Below are positions 1 to 9,731 of a DNA stretch of 64,000 nt, one piece after another (the stretch's first letter is position 1; each line of letters begins with the position of its first letter). The DNA comes from Pampus argenteus (taxonomy: Eukaryota; Chordata; Actinopteri; Scombriformes; Stromateidae), in assembly GCA_036937835.1 (NCBI GenBank), contig CM072874.1, forward strand, positions 18,320,501 to 18,384,500, in the 5' to 3' direction. The translations under genes were made by a program, and so were the position numbers. The notes beneath the pieces are model-generated. The model searched no databases, was not told where the DNA came from, and was given only the letters and a program-made list of their open reading frames with translations.

Positions 1-1095
1 TATATGATGAGAGCAGACACAGACTAATACAGTGTCTTCATCATTATACAACAGTTCAAACTATTCAGCCCTCATTAGGGTCAAATACAATCTTATCTTA
101 ATCTTAAACTCAAGCCAAAGCATGATGATGAGAATATCCCTTAAATGTGAGTTTTGCTCACTGTAACATAACAAAAAACATTATTGTAATTTTCCTCAAT
201 GAATTACAAATCAACCACTGAACCACTCAAACAGCAGGTTTTCCAAATTCTCTGTGACAATAACTGTTACAGGTAAGAGAGGTGTAAAACAATGTTCTAA
301 TACAACAAGTTCAGCAGTGAAACACAGTCATTTGAACACTGATATGATCAGGATAACCACAGCAAGCGGGAAAGACTCGTTCCTCAACAGGCACAAATGA
401 GAAGGAAAGCATGCACAAGTCTTACCTGATGAGATTTTTCACTTGCAGCGTTTCAGTACAATGTCATCCTGGAGTGTGCTGGCTGTGCGGGCTGCCAGGT
501 TGTGGAGTGTGTGCATGTGTGTGTGTGACTGATGAGTGTGAGAGCGTGTCCGAAAGTACTCGGTGGCTCAAGAGAGCAATGTGGCTGCCTGTGGTTTCCT
601 GACGGGGTCTATTGTGGTGGAAGGTGATATGTTTTCCTGAGGAAAGGCCCGTCCCGTCCTTTCTCCCCCTCCTACGCCACTGACCCTACACGCCCCCCCC
701 CACAAACACACACCCTCTATTCCCCCCACCACACCCTTGGGACCTTTCTAATTACACTAATTGCATTAACTGTACAGTGAAGGAGGATAGAGTAAAACAA
801 TCCCCGGCAGCGTTTTATGTTTTCATCAGGGCTGCACACTCTATGTGTTGCATGTATTCAATGAATAATTTCTGTACAATACGAACTATGAGGATGATTC
901 AGTGTCTGTGGCCTTGAGTCTGAATTCCACTTAAACACCAGCAGCTTTCCTCAGCGGAAGAGTTTAAGTGGACTGACCTGAGCTAAAATGACAATCAACA
1001 CTGTCACTGTTGCTGGTGCTATAATGCAGAGCTTCAAGGTCACTGCAGCCACAGCAGGGCTCAGAGATAAAACAGTTGAAGGATATATGAGAGGT

Positions 1096-1097
<2 letters not shown>

Positions 1098-1127
<30 letters not shown>
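1098..1127. repeat. (GT)15 microsatellite
   Basis: Uninterrupted GT dinucleotide run of 30 bases. It generates spurious Cys/Val and Thr/His open frames on the two strands. Confidence 0.95.
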
Positions 1128-1132
<5 letters not shown>

Positions 1133-1252
1133 TGCACAGAGACGTACTATGCAACTTTAAAAAAAAAAAAAGCAATACAACAAGACAACAAGGTGAAACA
1201 CCTCATTGTTAAATATTTCCCAGACATCCCTATATTCACTGTGGGACCCTTC

Positions 1253-1265
1253 TGCCACCTAGTGT
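1253..1265 (-). promoter_or_regulatory. Candidate CTCF-binding motif
   Basis: The minus strand reads ACACTAGGTGGCA, which matches the vertebrate CTCF core CCASYAGRKGGCR at all but the first position. It lies distal to the ppp1r14a 3' end. This is a motif match only; occupancy is unknown. Confidence 0.35.
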
Positions 1266-1881
1266 GCAGTCTGATGTTGGACAAGAGCTTCCCACACTGG
1301 TACACTTGACTGTTCAGACACACAACCACCAGTGCAGTGGATTTGAAGCAATCATCTCATCATGTGTTGTGTATCTCGTTGAGTCACTGCGTGCTTCTGT
1401 AGATTCCTTCGTCCTCAGCTCCACCTCTCAGTGTCATGCAGCTGAACCGGTACTGCGACTTCATCTTTATCGCTATGTTATGCTGCATTTCCCAATGCTA
1501 AAAAATAAAAAGTGTGCTTGAGGCTTAATGCTAACACAACACATATGTAGATACGTACATAGAGTTATTAGTTCATTATGTACACCAGTATAATCCAATT
1601 TAATCTGGGCTGGCACAAAACCAAGATTATGCTGGATCGACATGTGGATTTTTGTTTTAGAAATTAATCTTTGAAATGTCCTGTGTGCACATGATAAAAA
1701 CATAGCTTTTGGGAGTTTGGGGGCTTTGTAAATGAAAAACCTGTATGGAAATAATTTCAAATGGTAATCATATCCTTCTTAAACTAATTTTAGTTGACTA
1801 ATATCCTAAATACCATAAACTGGTGACAGGGTCAACTAGGAGTGTTTAGTTGTATTGTAAGTAATTCTTTTCTTATATATT

Positions 1882-1883
<2 letters not shown>

Positions 1884-1952
<69 letters not shown>
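1884..1952. repeat. (TA)n microsatellite
   Basis: Nearly pure TA repeat of about 69 bases in a generally AT-rich stretch. It is followed by AT-rich sequence leading into the retrotransposon tail at about 2100-2206. Confidence 0.95.
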
Positions 1953-1954
<2 letters not shown>

Positions 1955-2099
1955 AATTTGTATTTCTGTCTTTCTTTTACAATTGACATGTAAAAAGCAA
2001 AAACATATATTATATTATATTTTATTTTACTTATTTAATTATTATCTTAATTTCTTATTCTTATTTAATTATCTTACTCTTATTTAATTATTAATTATT

Positions 2100-2206
2100 A
2101 TATTAATTGTTGGTTTTCTATTTCATTGTGTTGTATTTGTGTTATGCTGCTGCTACACTCTAATTTCCCAGTTGTTGGGATTAATAAAGTATCTATCTAT
2201 CTATGT
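2100..2206 (+). mobile_element. Non-LTR retrotransposon 3' tail with ATCT repeat
   Basis: The stretch ends in ATTAATAAAG followed by short ATCT tandem copies. This is the familiar 3' terminus of fish LINE/SINE insertions, in which an AATAAAG-type end runs into a short tandem repeat. The preceding TGCTGCTGCTAC and AATTTCCC words are also typical of such tails. No coding part remains, so the copy is severely 5'-truncated. The family was assigned from memory, not by alignment. Confidence 0.45.
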
Positions 2207-2391
2207 ATGTCACAAAAAGAAGATGCAACGCCTTCACCACTATCAACAGGCTAATAATCTAGTACTTCAGTGTCCTCATCAAAGTGTTTATATATTCCAT
2301 TATTTCCATTCCTCTTGGCCTGGAAAACACTTTACATGCTAAAGCATAATATATAGAACGTACACAATGCACCCGCAGTGAAAGAAATGCT

Positions 2392-2397
2392 TTTATT
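2392..2397 (-). terminator. Candidate poly(A) signal of ppp1r14a
   Basis: TTTATT on the plus strand gives AATAAA on the minus strand, about 823 bases downstream of the ppp1r14a stop codon. It would give a 3' UTR of roughly 0.85 kb that contains the long CA repeat at 3136-3205. No transcript evidence is available, and other weaker signals exist. Confidence 0.4.
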
Positions 2398-3133
2398 AGC
2401 AAGTCATACAAAGGACAAATGTCTCTTTGCAGAATAAAAACTTAGTGAATGTATTGACATAACTGGAAATGTAGAAACACAACTTAACTCAAAAAGCAGA
2501 TGGGACGAGTAGCAGCGGAACGTCATTAAAAAGCTACAGTACGTGAGCAGTGCAACAGGATTATTTCCAGTGTTACATCATACGGGTATCCTGAATTCAT
2601 TTACTATAATCACGACAATAAATAACATTCACGACCCTCATAATTTAACAGCTGTTGAATAAGTCCTATATCTGCATGGAAGGCGGGGTGCTGCTATAAT
2701 GTTCAAGCTGAAACGAAAAGATGTCACAGAACACTTTAGTGTGACACGAATATATGTAACATCTACATGATCAGTACGTGATGAGTCATTTTCAAATATT
2801 CCATCATTTCTTCCTTCATCAGCTAGTGCCAACTGTGTGTACACACAGAGTGGTGGTAACAGTGAGAGCGTGACAGTGACGTCTCTTCCAGTCAAGTTAA
2901 AGTGAGAGTCACATGCTTTTCAGCTGCAATGCATCCTGGTCTTTCTGGGATAGTGTCAGTGGGGAAAAACTAATATTTCTATGATGTACTTCTTCCTGTG
3001 TGATTATTGACTGGCTGTGCTGAAAGGCACATGGAGTATCTTTCCTAATTATCTTTAGACAGAGTTCTGTTTTCATTTCCATTTGATATTTTATGAAGGG
3101 TTTAGAGGAATAGCATAGGATTCATACACAAGG

Positions 3134-3135
<2 letters not shown>

Positions 3136-3205
<70 letters not shown>
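3136..3205. repeat. (GT)35 microsatellite in ppp1r14a 3' UTR
   Basis: This is a pure 70-base GT run on the plus strand, so the ppp1r14a mRNA carries a (CA)35 tract starting 15 bases after its stop codon. CA repeats are known hnRNP L binding sites. Pure long dinucleotide repeats are usually polymorphic in length. Confidence 0.9.
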
Positions 3206-3206
<1 letters not shown>

Positions 3207-3219
3207 GGTGGGAGATTCG

Positions 3220-5490
3220 TCAGAGGGTCTGGTTTTGGCCTCGGGTGTTGTGGGCGGGGCGCTGTGGGTTGTGAAAGTGGTAGGGCTCGTGTCGGTGGTG
3301 GCTGTGGCAGATGACCGGATGCTCGATGCCTTCGCTCTGCAGCTCCTCCTCCTTGCGAACTCCCTCCAACTTTGCCACCAGCTCTCTGATGAAGGTCTGA
3401 GGACGAGATCAATAGAATCAATAGATTTTTACAAGCTCCGTGTTCAAATACACCTTTGACCTTTTTGTCTGAACGACCAAAATGTGTTGCCAACAATCAT
3501 AAATCTATTAAACCTGTCATTCATCAGACATGCAGACATTAAAGGATAAAACAGGTTATACTACAGTATTGTGTATCAACAGCCTGATATATCTTATTCC
3601 TCTGTGCTGTAGAGCTCCATTGTTAAATCCCTAAATCCATATCTGAAAAGAAGTATACAGTCCTGGTAATGTTATTGATGTGTGATTGGAAAGATAGTGT
3701 GCTGTCCAGGATGACACCCAGGCTCTTAACTTGGGGGGAGGGTGAAACAGTGGAGTTGTCAATTGTGAATGATAAGCTGTCAGTTTTGGATATGGTGGAT
3801 ATGGTACCAATGAGGAGAACCTCGGTTTTATTGCTGTTTAGTTTCAGGAAGTTTTGGGTGAACCATTTTTTTATTTCGGTGATGCAGTCAGTAAGGGAGG
3901 TGGGTAGGAGAGAGGAGGAGGGTTTGGTGGTGAGATAGAGCTGGGTGTCATCAGCATAGCAATGGAAATAGATGTTATATTTGCGAAATATAACTAATAT
4001 AACAACTGGCACATATTCATCAACCTACAGTGACTAAATGCTCTGGATGGCCAAAAGTTAGCATATAGAACGGGTATAAAGATAAAATAAGATGCATGCA
4101 TTATCATAATAATATATTATATGCACCAATCCTACATATTTTGTGCTTAAGCACAATCAGAACATTTTAAAGAAAAATGAGGAAATCTGGTAAAAAAAAA
4201 AAAAAAAAAAAAAAAGCTTATTGTCTTTATATTGGAGGTCAACTACGTGGATCCTTTTAGGGGGAAGGATCTCACTTTGTATGGAGGCCGCTGTCACTGA
4301 CAGCAAACCTCATGTTTATTTGCATTGTTGCTAAAACCACAGTCACAGTACAGACTAGCTAGATAAGCTTCCTACTATTTTTGTCCTCAGACTCGGGCAG
4401 ATAAACTACCAGTTAAGTTGCATATAGTCAGCTGCTACACATTCTGGTTGAGTATTTCATTTCCAGCTCCTTAGATTGGAAGAAGGCCTTGGAGAGCAGC
4501 ATGGTCCTGGGGGGAAGGGGAGGTACGGCCACACAGGAGGAAGTTTCTGCTCTGTGTACTGCTGTTCATGCGATGCCCATGAATCACTGTTAAATGCTAA
4601 ACATCAAGTCACTACAGTGTAAACTAAACGTATACATGCCAGGCAATAACACATCACTTCCGCTGCTTACTTGAAGCGTTTATGGTCTCAGTGCGAACAG
4701 AGGTGGTCAATACTCACAATAAATATCTGTTTGCCTCTGGATTCAAGTGTTTGTGTTTTCCATTTGTCCACATTGATCAGCAGTGTAATGTTAATTCTGA
4801 TCTAATCTAATCTTGACTGTGGCTGCTCAAAGAATTAACCCCTTAACGCCTGAATTTATATAGCTGTATATAAAAAAAATGTAGATGTAGATGGTAAATA
4901 ATGTTGATATTATTCATTTCACTTTTGCACAAAAAAATAAATAGAAAATTTGGTATGTTGCAAATTTGCAACAACAGGCAACAAACAACAACAAATGCTT
5001 GTCGAAGGTTCCTAGGTCCATAACAAATACGCACTAACCAGCATTGAGGGAATGCAGACCCTATCTCGGCTGCTTGATTGAGTCAAGCGGTTTGTTGCAT
5101 ATTTGCGACAGCAGGCGTTAAGGGGTTAAGATTGACTTTTTTTTTTTTTTTTTTGCATAATATGGAATTATTGCACAGGGAAGTGGATGGAGATTCGTAT
5201 ATTTCTCCACTGCAGGAACCTCTTTGTGACGCTCCACATCAGGCTTTATTAAACCCTGTATTTACCGGGTATCTGAGGGAGAACAGGAGCAGCTACACTC
5301 ATCCTCTCCGCTCTTTTGTCTGTGTTTGCATCTCTGAACAGGCCACAGCGAGGTCAACGTTTGAGTCCAGAAAGACTCATTGTTCAATGAAAATGAAAAA
5401 GAGCAAGAGAGCACAGCAAGCCATTGTTGAGGCGTGTGGAGTGACTGTCGGACGATGGGCGTAATGCGGCTTCAGTTAAAACGTGTGTGA

Positions 5491-5524
<34 letters not shown>

Positions 5525-5990
5525 CAGGTATACTCAACATTTGCATGTGTAATGTAATAAAACATACCTTGGTGTCGTTACTGCACTTTCGAAGAAGTTC
5601 CTGTTTAAAAAAAAAAAAGCGGAGTGTGTAAGATACCAGTCACATAATCAAATATGTATCTTCAAAATTCTACAGTAAAGCACTTCAATATGTCACCTGA
5701 AAATGTCTTCCTGTCCCTACCACTCATGTATTAGTACCGTATAACGATATTAAGTCTTTTAATCTGTCCGTCCTGATGCAGAAACTCACTAATCACAACT
5801 TCAACGATGCCGTTTCCATTTCGAAAGGCCACTCCATCACAATCCCTCTTATTCAGTGTGATGTTATGAACTGATTGCACTCCGTATTGGTTCATGTTAC
5901 CTTTAACTGTTTGACTCGCTCTTCATCGTTTGGCAGGTCAATCAAGTCATCAATGTTCACCTCCTCTGGTATATCACCTTCCTGACACAC

Positions 5991-6021
<31 letters not shown>

Positions 6022-7518
6022 CAGATATGAGTCCTCATATAAGGCTGTACACTTATGAAGCACATCTGTAATCTGCTCTCACTCTCAGGTCTTTAAGGAT
6101 TTTCATATAGTATTCCCATATAGTCCATTCACTATCTAATATAGAAAACAACTATAACATTCAAACCCCAGGGTTATTTCTATGGCTGCATCATTACTTA
6201 AAATGATGGTTTGTGCATCATCCAGTACATGTTTCTCTGTAATCATAACGTATTTAGTATCATCTGAGACCTTGGGCTCCATCTACAATTCAAAATAAAA
6301 TTCTGCATACTTAAAGGGATGGTATGAATTGCATTTTTAGTTTTTTAGAGTAAATTTGGATTCAGCCTGTCCATCACGTGCATCATGTTTGTATGTTCAG
6401 TCTGTGGGGGCAGAATAGTAATGCTGTAACAGTGGCCATCTCTGTTTGAACAAACAGCCATTGTACTAGGTGAGTGAAGACTCATCCCAATCCCTTCCGC
6501 CTGTCCACAGCACAGCACAGCACAGCACAGCACAGCACAGCAATTAGGCTTGTCCCTTGGCACGCACAGGACTGCAACCCCACAGCTCACCAGCTTCAGT
6601 TCCATACACTAAAACTCATATAGACATGAGCCTGAGTTTGATTCTAAATATTTAAATCATATTCTAAATTTCCAAAATCTGCTTCTTTATTCGCCTGTAA
6701 AATGAATCTTTTACATTATTCTAAATATGCCGTTAACTGGGACCAAACGCTCTCTGTGGAATCTTGGCGCTGTTTGGTCCTTTTACTTTCCAGAGCTGCC
6801 TTATCAGTGTGATAATATGAATTTTGATTATTTTCTTATTAAACACCACCCCCACCTCTAACAACACAGTCCTGCCAGAACATACTGTCCTCATGAGAGA
6901 TCCTGACCTCCTGTCAGCGGTCCGAGCAGCCAGACGCACAGTGTTACTCCTCCTGGGATCTCTTCTTTTTTTCTTTCACATCATTCACCCTTCTCCCAGT
7001 TCTACGCTGACCATGTAAGGCAGAAATCCCAGCGATAAATATACATCTATGATAAGCAGAAGGCAGGATGTTTGGCCTTGTAAGGAGAAGCAGCACCTCT
7101 CTTCTTTCCTAAACACCTCATAGATCACAGGCAGCCTGTAGCTGAGTCTCAGGACTGTGATGTTATGTCAATCTGAACCCAATATCACATGATTGACTCA
7201 TTTTAACAACTTTCACTTATTTCCTTCTCATTTTCTATTTTTAAGCAAGCTACAGCCGTACATAATATTATAAAACTCTTGATAGGTCTATATGATCCAT
7301 ATGCTCCCACCGACCTGACCCATGTACAGCCGGTCCAGGTTCTCATCGATCCACTTCTCCACGTCGAGGCGCCGCTGCAGCTCCTTCCTGTTGTACTTCA
7401 CGGTGACTCGGGCATGCCTCTTCGGGATATTACCGACTCGATCTTGAAGCGATTCCAAATCCGATGAATGAACTTTGTCATTTTCCTCAAGCGTCGTCTT
7501 GATCTTGTAGGCTGCCAT
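3220..7518 (-). CDS. ppp1r14a: Protein phosphatase 1 inhibitor 14A (CPI-17)
   Basis: Four coding exons on the minus strand: 7315-7518, 5901-5981, 5568-5600 and 3220-3396. They join in phase 0 to give 164 residues. The core has RHARVTVKYNRKELQRR followed by LDVEKWIDENLDRLY, the CPI-17 type PHIN domain. Thr39 in RVTVKY corresponds to the PKC/ROCK-phosphorylated Thr38 that turns the mammalian protein into a potent inhibitor of myosin phosphatase. The acidic EEVNIDDLIDL segment and the FIRELVAKLEG helix match the family. The start is the only in-frame ATG: the open frame extends upstream but has no ATG. The intron 1 donor is CAG/GTCGGT. Exon 2 (27 codons) corresponds in size to the exon skipped in the human beta isoform, as I recall. 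The C-terminal tail is rich in histidine (8 in about 26 residues). Fish have more than one copy, so the a/b assignment is open. Confidence 0.92.
3620..4005 (-). mobile_element. LINE reverse-transcriptase fragment (L2/Rex1-like)
   Basis: The minus strand reads FHCYADDTQLYL, the YADD catalytic motif of a reverse transcriptase. This is followed by ITEIKKWFTQNFLKLNSNKT, EVLLIG and VKSLGVILDSTLSF, then SHINNITRT, the conserved order of the region downstream of the active site in L2/Rex1/CR1-like fish LINEs. Only about 125 codons survive. The frame then ends and neither the endonuclease nor the 3' domains are visible. The fragment lies inside ppp1r14a intron 3 in the same orientation as the gene. 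The clade assignment is from motif memory. Confidence 0.75.
4835..5129. mobile_element. piggyBac-like MITE with TTAA target duplication
   Basis: A 295 bp element in ppp1r14a intron 3. The left end reads TTAA then CCCCTTAACGCCTG. The right end reads CAGGCGTTAAGGGG then TTAA. The ends are therefore a perfect 14 bp terminal inverted repeat flanked by TTAA on both sides. TTAA target sites and CCC-starting termini are hallmarks of the piggyBac superfamily. The interior is AT-rich with several TTGCAA/TTGCAAC words and no transposase, so this is a non-autonomous copy. The identical termini and intact duplication suggest fairly recent movement. Confidence 0.75.
5493..5520. repeat. (TG)14 microsatellite after ppp1r14a exon 3
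   Basis: Pure TG on the plus strand, so the pre-mRNA carries (CA)14 starting 48 bases downstream of the exon 3 donor (exon end 5568). CA tracts in this position are recognised hnRNP L sites that can alter use of the neighbouring exon. Confidence 0.9.
5993..6020. repeat. (CA)14 microsatellite at ppp1r14a exon 2 acceptor
   Basis: Read on the minus strand this is (TG)14, ending 11 bases before the first base of exon 2 (5981). It occupies the place of the polypyrimidine tract, so the acceptor is a UG-repeat 3' splice site. UG repeats bind TDP-43 and CELF proteins. Confidence 0.9.
6506..6540. repeat. (CACAG)7 minisatellite
   Basis: Seven perfect copies of a 5-base unit within ppp1r14a intron 1. 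The units are too short and have no spacers, so this is not a CRISPR array. Confidence 0.95.
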
Positions 7519-7616
7519 CTCCGGTCTGGACTCGTCTGACTGGTTTCTCGCTTCTTTCTTTTTTTTTTCTTTTTTTTTTTCAGAGTGGAGAGAGACGCTG
7601 GGAGGCGACGACGACA

Positions 7617-7637
7617 CAGCAGCAGCAGCAGCAGCAG
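7617..7637. repeat. (CAG)7 trinucleotide repeat upstream of ppp1r14a
   Basis: Seven CAG units on the plus strand, CTG on the ppp1r14a sense strand, about 100 bases upstream of its ATG. The repeat is followed toward the ATG by a polypurine run (plus-strand T tract 7560-7580). It is probably in the 5' UTR or core promoter. Confidence 0.9.
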
Positions 7638-8896
7638 CTGAGGATGGACTCAGTGAATGTGTCCATTGCGCTGTTTAACGCGCAGACTTACTGCAGTCAG
7701 ATCTGCAGTTTGTAAAAGGTCACATGAGTCAGCACATCTACACCGGAGTTAATTGCTTAATTGCATCAATTAGGCTGATTAACGTCACGGACCTAAACGT
7801 ATGCGCTCAACACCACGTAAGCAAGTTTATTCAATGAAGTTTGTTATATTGGTTTGGGTAGTATACTTCTGGTACAATTACATGGAAACATGTTACAACA
7901 AAGAAGACGTGCTTATCTGAGAATGTGTTGCAATAGTTTGAGATGGTTGGAGAAGGAAATGTGACCTACCTGCTGACAGGTGAAGGGAAATGGCTCGTTG
8001 AAGCAGGCAGAGCTCAGCTGGGATCCCGGTTCAGTGAGCCGGTCGCAGGGCTCTCAGGTTCCATCTTTAATATGATTCATTTACGCGCATGTTTTTCCTG
8101 CTTTGTCAGGTCGAAATGAAGAAAAGTTGATCATTTCCATGAAATATGATGTCAAACATGTAACTTAACTGGAAAAAAACTGTTGCCTCCAGATCTGAAA
8201 AAACAACAACATTAAAGTATAAAACATATATTTTTATTTATGAGACTCCAATAGAGCTCTTTGGTTAGATGCCTCTATATAAATATAAGATCTATTAAGC
8301 ATAAACTGATGGCCACTCTATAAATATATAGTAAGTTATTCTTACCAACTGCCAATGTGGTTTATTTTATTTTATTTATTTATTTTTTGTTGTTGTTTGT
8401 GTTTATGGAACAGTACTGTGTATCAGCCAATCAATGCAAGAGGTCTGCATGCATGACTGTATGCTACAGTACCAACACATCATTACATCTTACACAGTAG
8501 AATAACCGATTTAATATCTAGTGTTTGATACACTTACCCAGAACTGAAGTGAGTTAATCGACAATAATCAGCAACTATTGTGATTATCTATTAATTTTCC
8601 AGCTTTTCCAGTGTGAGGATTTGCTGCTTTTCTCTCTTTTATGTCAGTGTACATTGAATATCTTCAGGTTTGGACTATTTGTTGAACAAAAAAAACGTCG
8701 TTTGTAGCAAATTGCATTATTTTCTGACATTTTTCTTGATTAAACACTGAATCGGTGAATATGAAATGATAATCACCATATCACTCCCCGTATCCTAACA
8801 CACTAAAGTGCCCAGACTATATACACAACGTGACACTTTTCTGATACAATCTTCATTTCCACAGACTTCAGTCCACAATCACATCAAAGCAGATCT
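7638..8896. other. Intergenic DNA between ppp1r14a and the Delta gene
   Basis: No exons or RNA genes seen. The first few hundred bases should hold the ppp1r14a promoter. The remainder is AT-rich with no obvious structure, up to the predicted poly(A) signal of the Delta gene. Confidence 0.55.
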
Positions 8897-8902
8897 TTTA
8901 TT
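8897..8902 (-). terminator. Candidate poly(A) signal of the Delta gene
   Basis: The minus strand reads AATAAA about 830 bases after the Delta stop codon. Further TTTATT words occur closer to the gene (near 9026), so the true 3' end could be nearer. Confidence 0.35.
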
Positions 8903-9731
8903 CCACTTCACAACCACAACATGATGAATGAAAATATGTAACAAAACACAAACTTTGGCATGAACACAAAAATGGCACATGAAAGAGCAATATGATCAGT
9001 AGTATATACTGTATACATATATATATTTATATAAATTACAGTAGTGGCTGACTGTGTGATAAAGCACATTTTCCTCATATCCCTGCGCTGAATGTCTTTG
9101 GGATATTTCACAGCCCATAAAACATCCAGATACAACATCAAGCGTCGGTCTTCATTCAGCATCATCATAAATATAGTTCTACATCTGTAACAATCAAAGT
9201 GAAGCCATAAACATATATGTTATCAAATAAATAAATAATATAAAGAATAAAAATGATGGTACTCACAATAAGGAAATAATGACCAAAGGAAGATTGAAAA
9301 GCAAAACAACAAAAAAAAATTCTGTGAAATAACAAAATAATAAAAAGAAATGATTAAACAAAGTAATGTTATTAAAGACAATAAAGCAATCAAACTTGTT
9401 TCTTGGGCACGTTTTCCAAAGGTGTTCAAGGTATTGTGACTTCCTGTATTTGGTTTGTGTTGCAGGTCCTGTAAATAAAGGGGATATTATTTGTCTCTTT
9501 GGGTCTTAAACGTGGAAGAGCTTTGCCCCGTATACTTTTTTCAATAATCTTTGTAAATCATTCTCATCAGAATAGTTCATTTGTCAGTATTCTGCTTCTT
9601 AATCGGCCAGCTTCGGCATGAGCGGAGTGGCTTTCAGCCCACGAATGTGCTCCTCTCTTCACTGTGCATGAAGAGAGAGGAGCAGCAAGTGCTAATATTC
9701 TCTTTCTCCTGTCTGTGTTCTCTCTCAGAAT

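Larger units (their letters stand above)
1..2391. other. Intergenic DNA, no gene seen
   Basis: No exon with matched splice sites or a recognisable protein was found here. The short open frames, for example at 411-602, have no family resemblance. The stretch holds a GT microsatellite (1098-1127), a long AT microsatellite (1884-1952), the 3' tail of a retrotransposon (about 2100-2206) and a CTCF-like motif (1253-1265). It lies beyond the predicted 3' end of the ppp1r14a transcript. Confidence 0.6.

Noticed and set aside
3122..3496. 124-codon minus-strand open frame with a His/Thr repeat
   Set aside because: Wrong frame over the last ppp1r14a exon, extended by the CA microsatellite.
6506..6540. 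Short regular repeat considered as CRISPR-like
   Set aside because: A 5-base unit without spacers in a vertebrate intron; a simple minisatellite.
7519..7617. 33-residue N-terminal extension of ppp1r14a
   Set aside because: The frame is open but has no ATG; the upstream codon at 7617 is GTG and the stretch is polypurine, so it is taken as 5' UTR.
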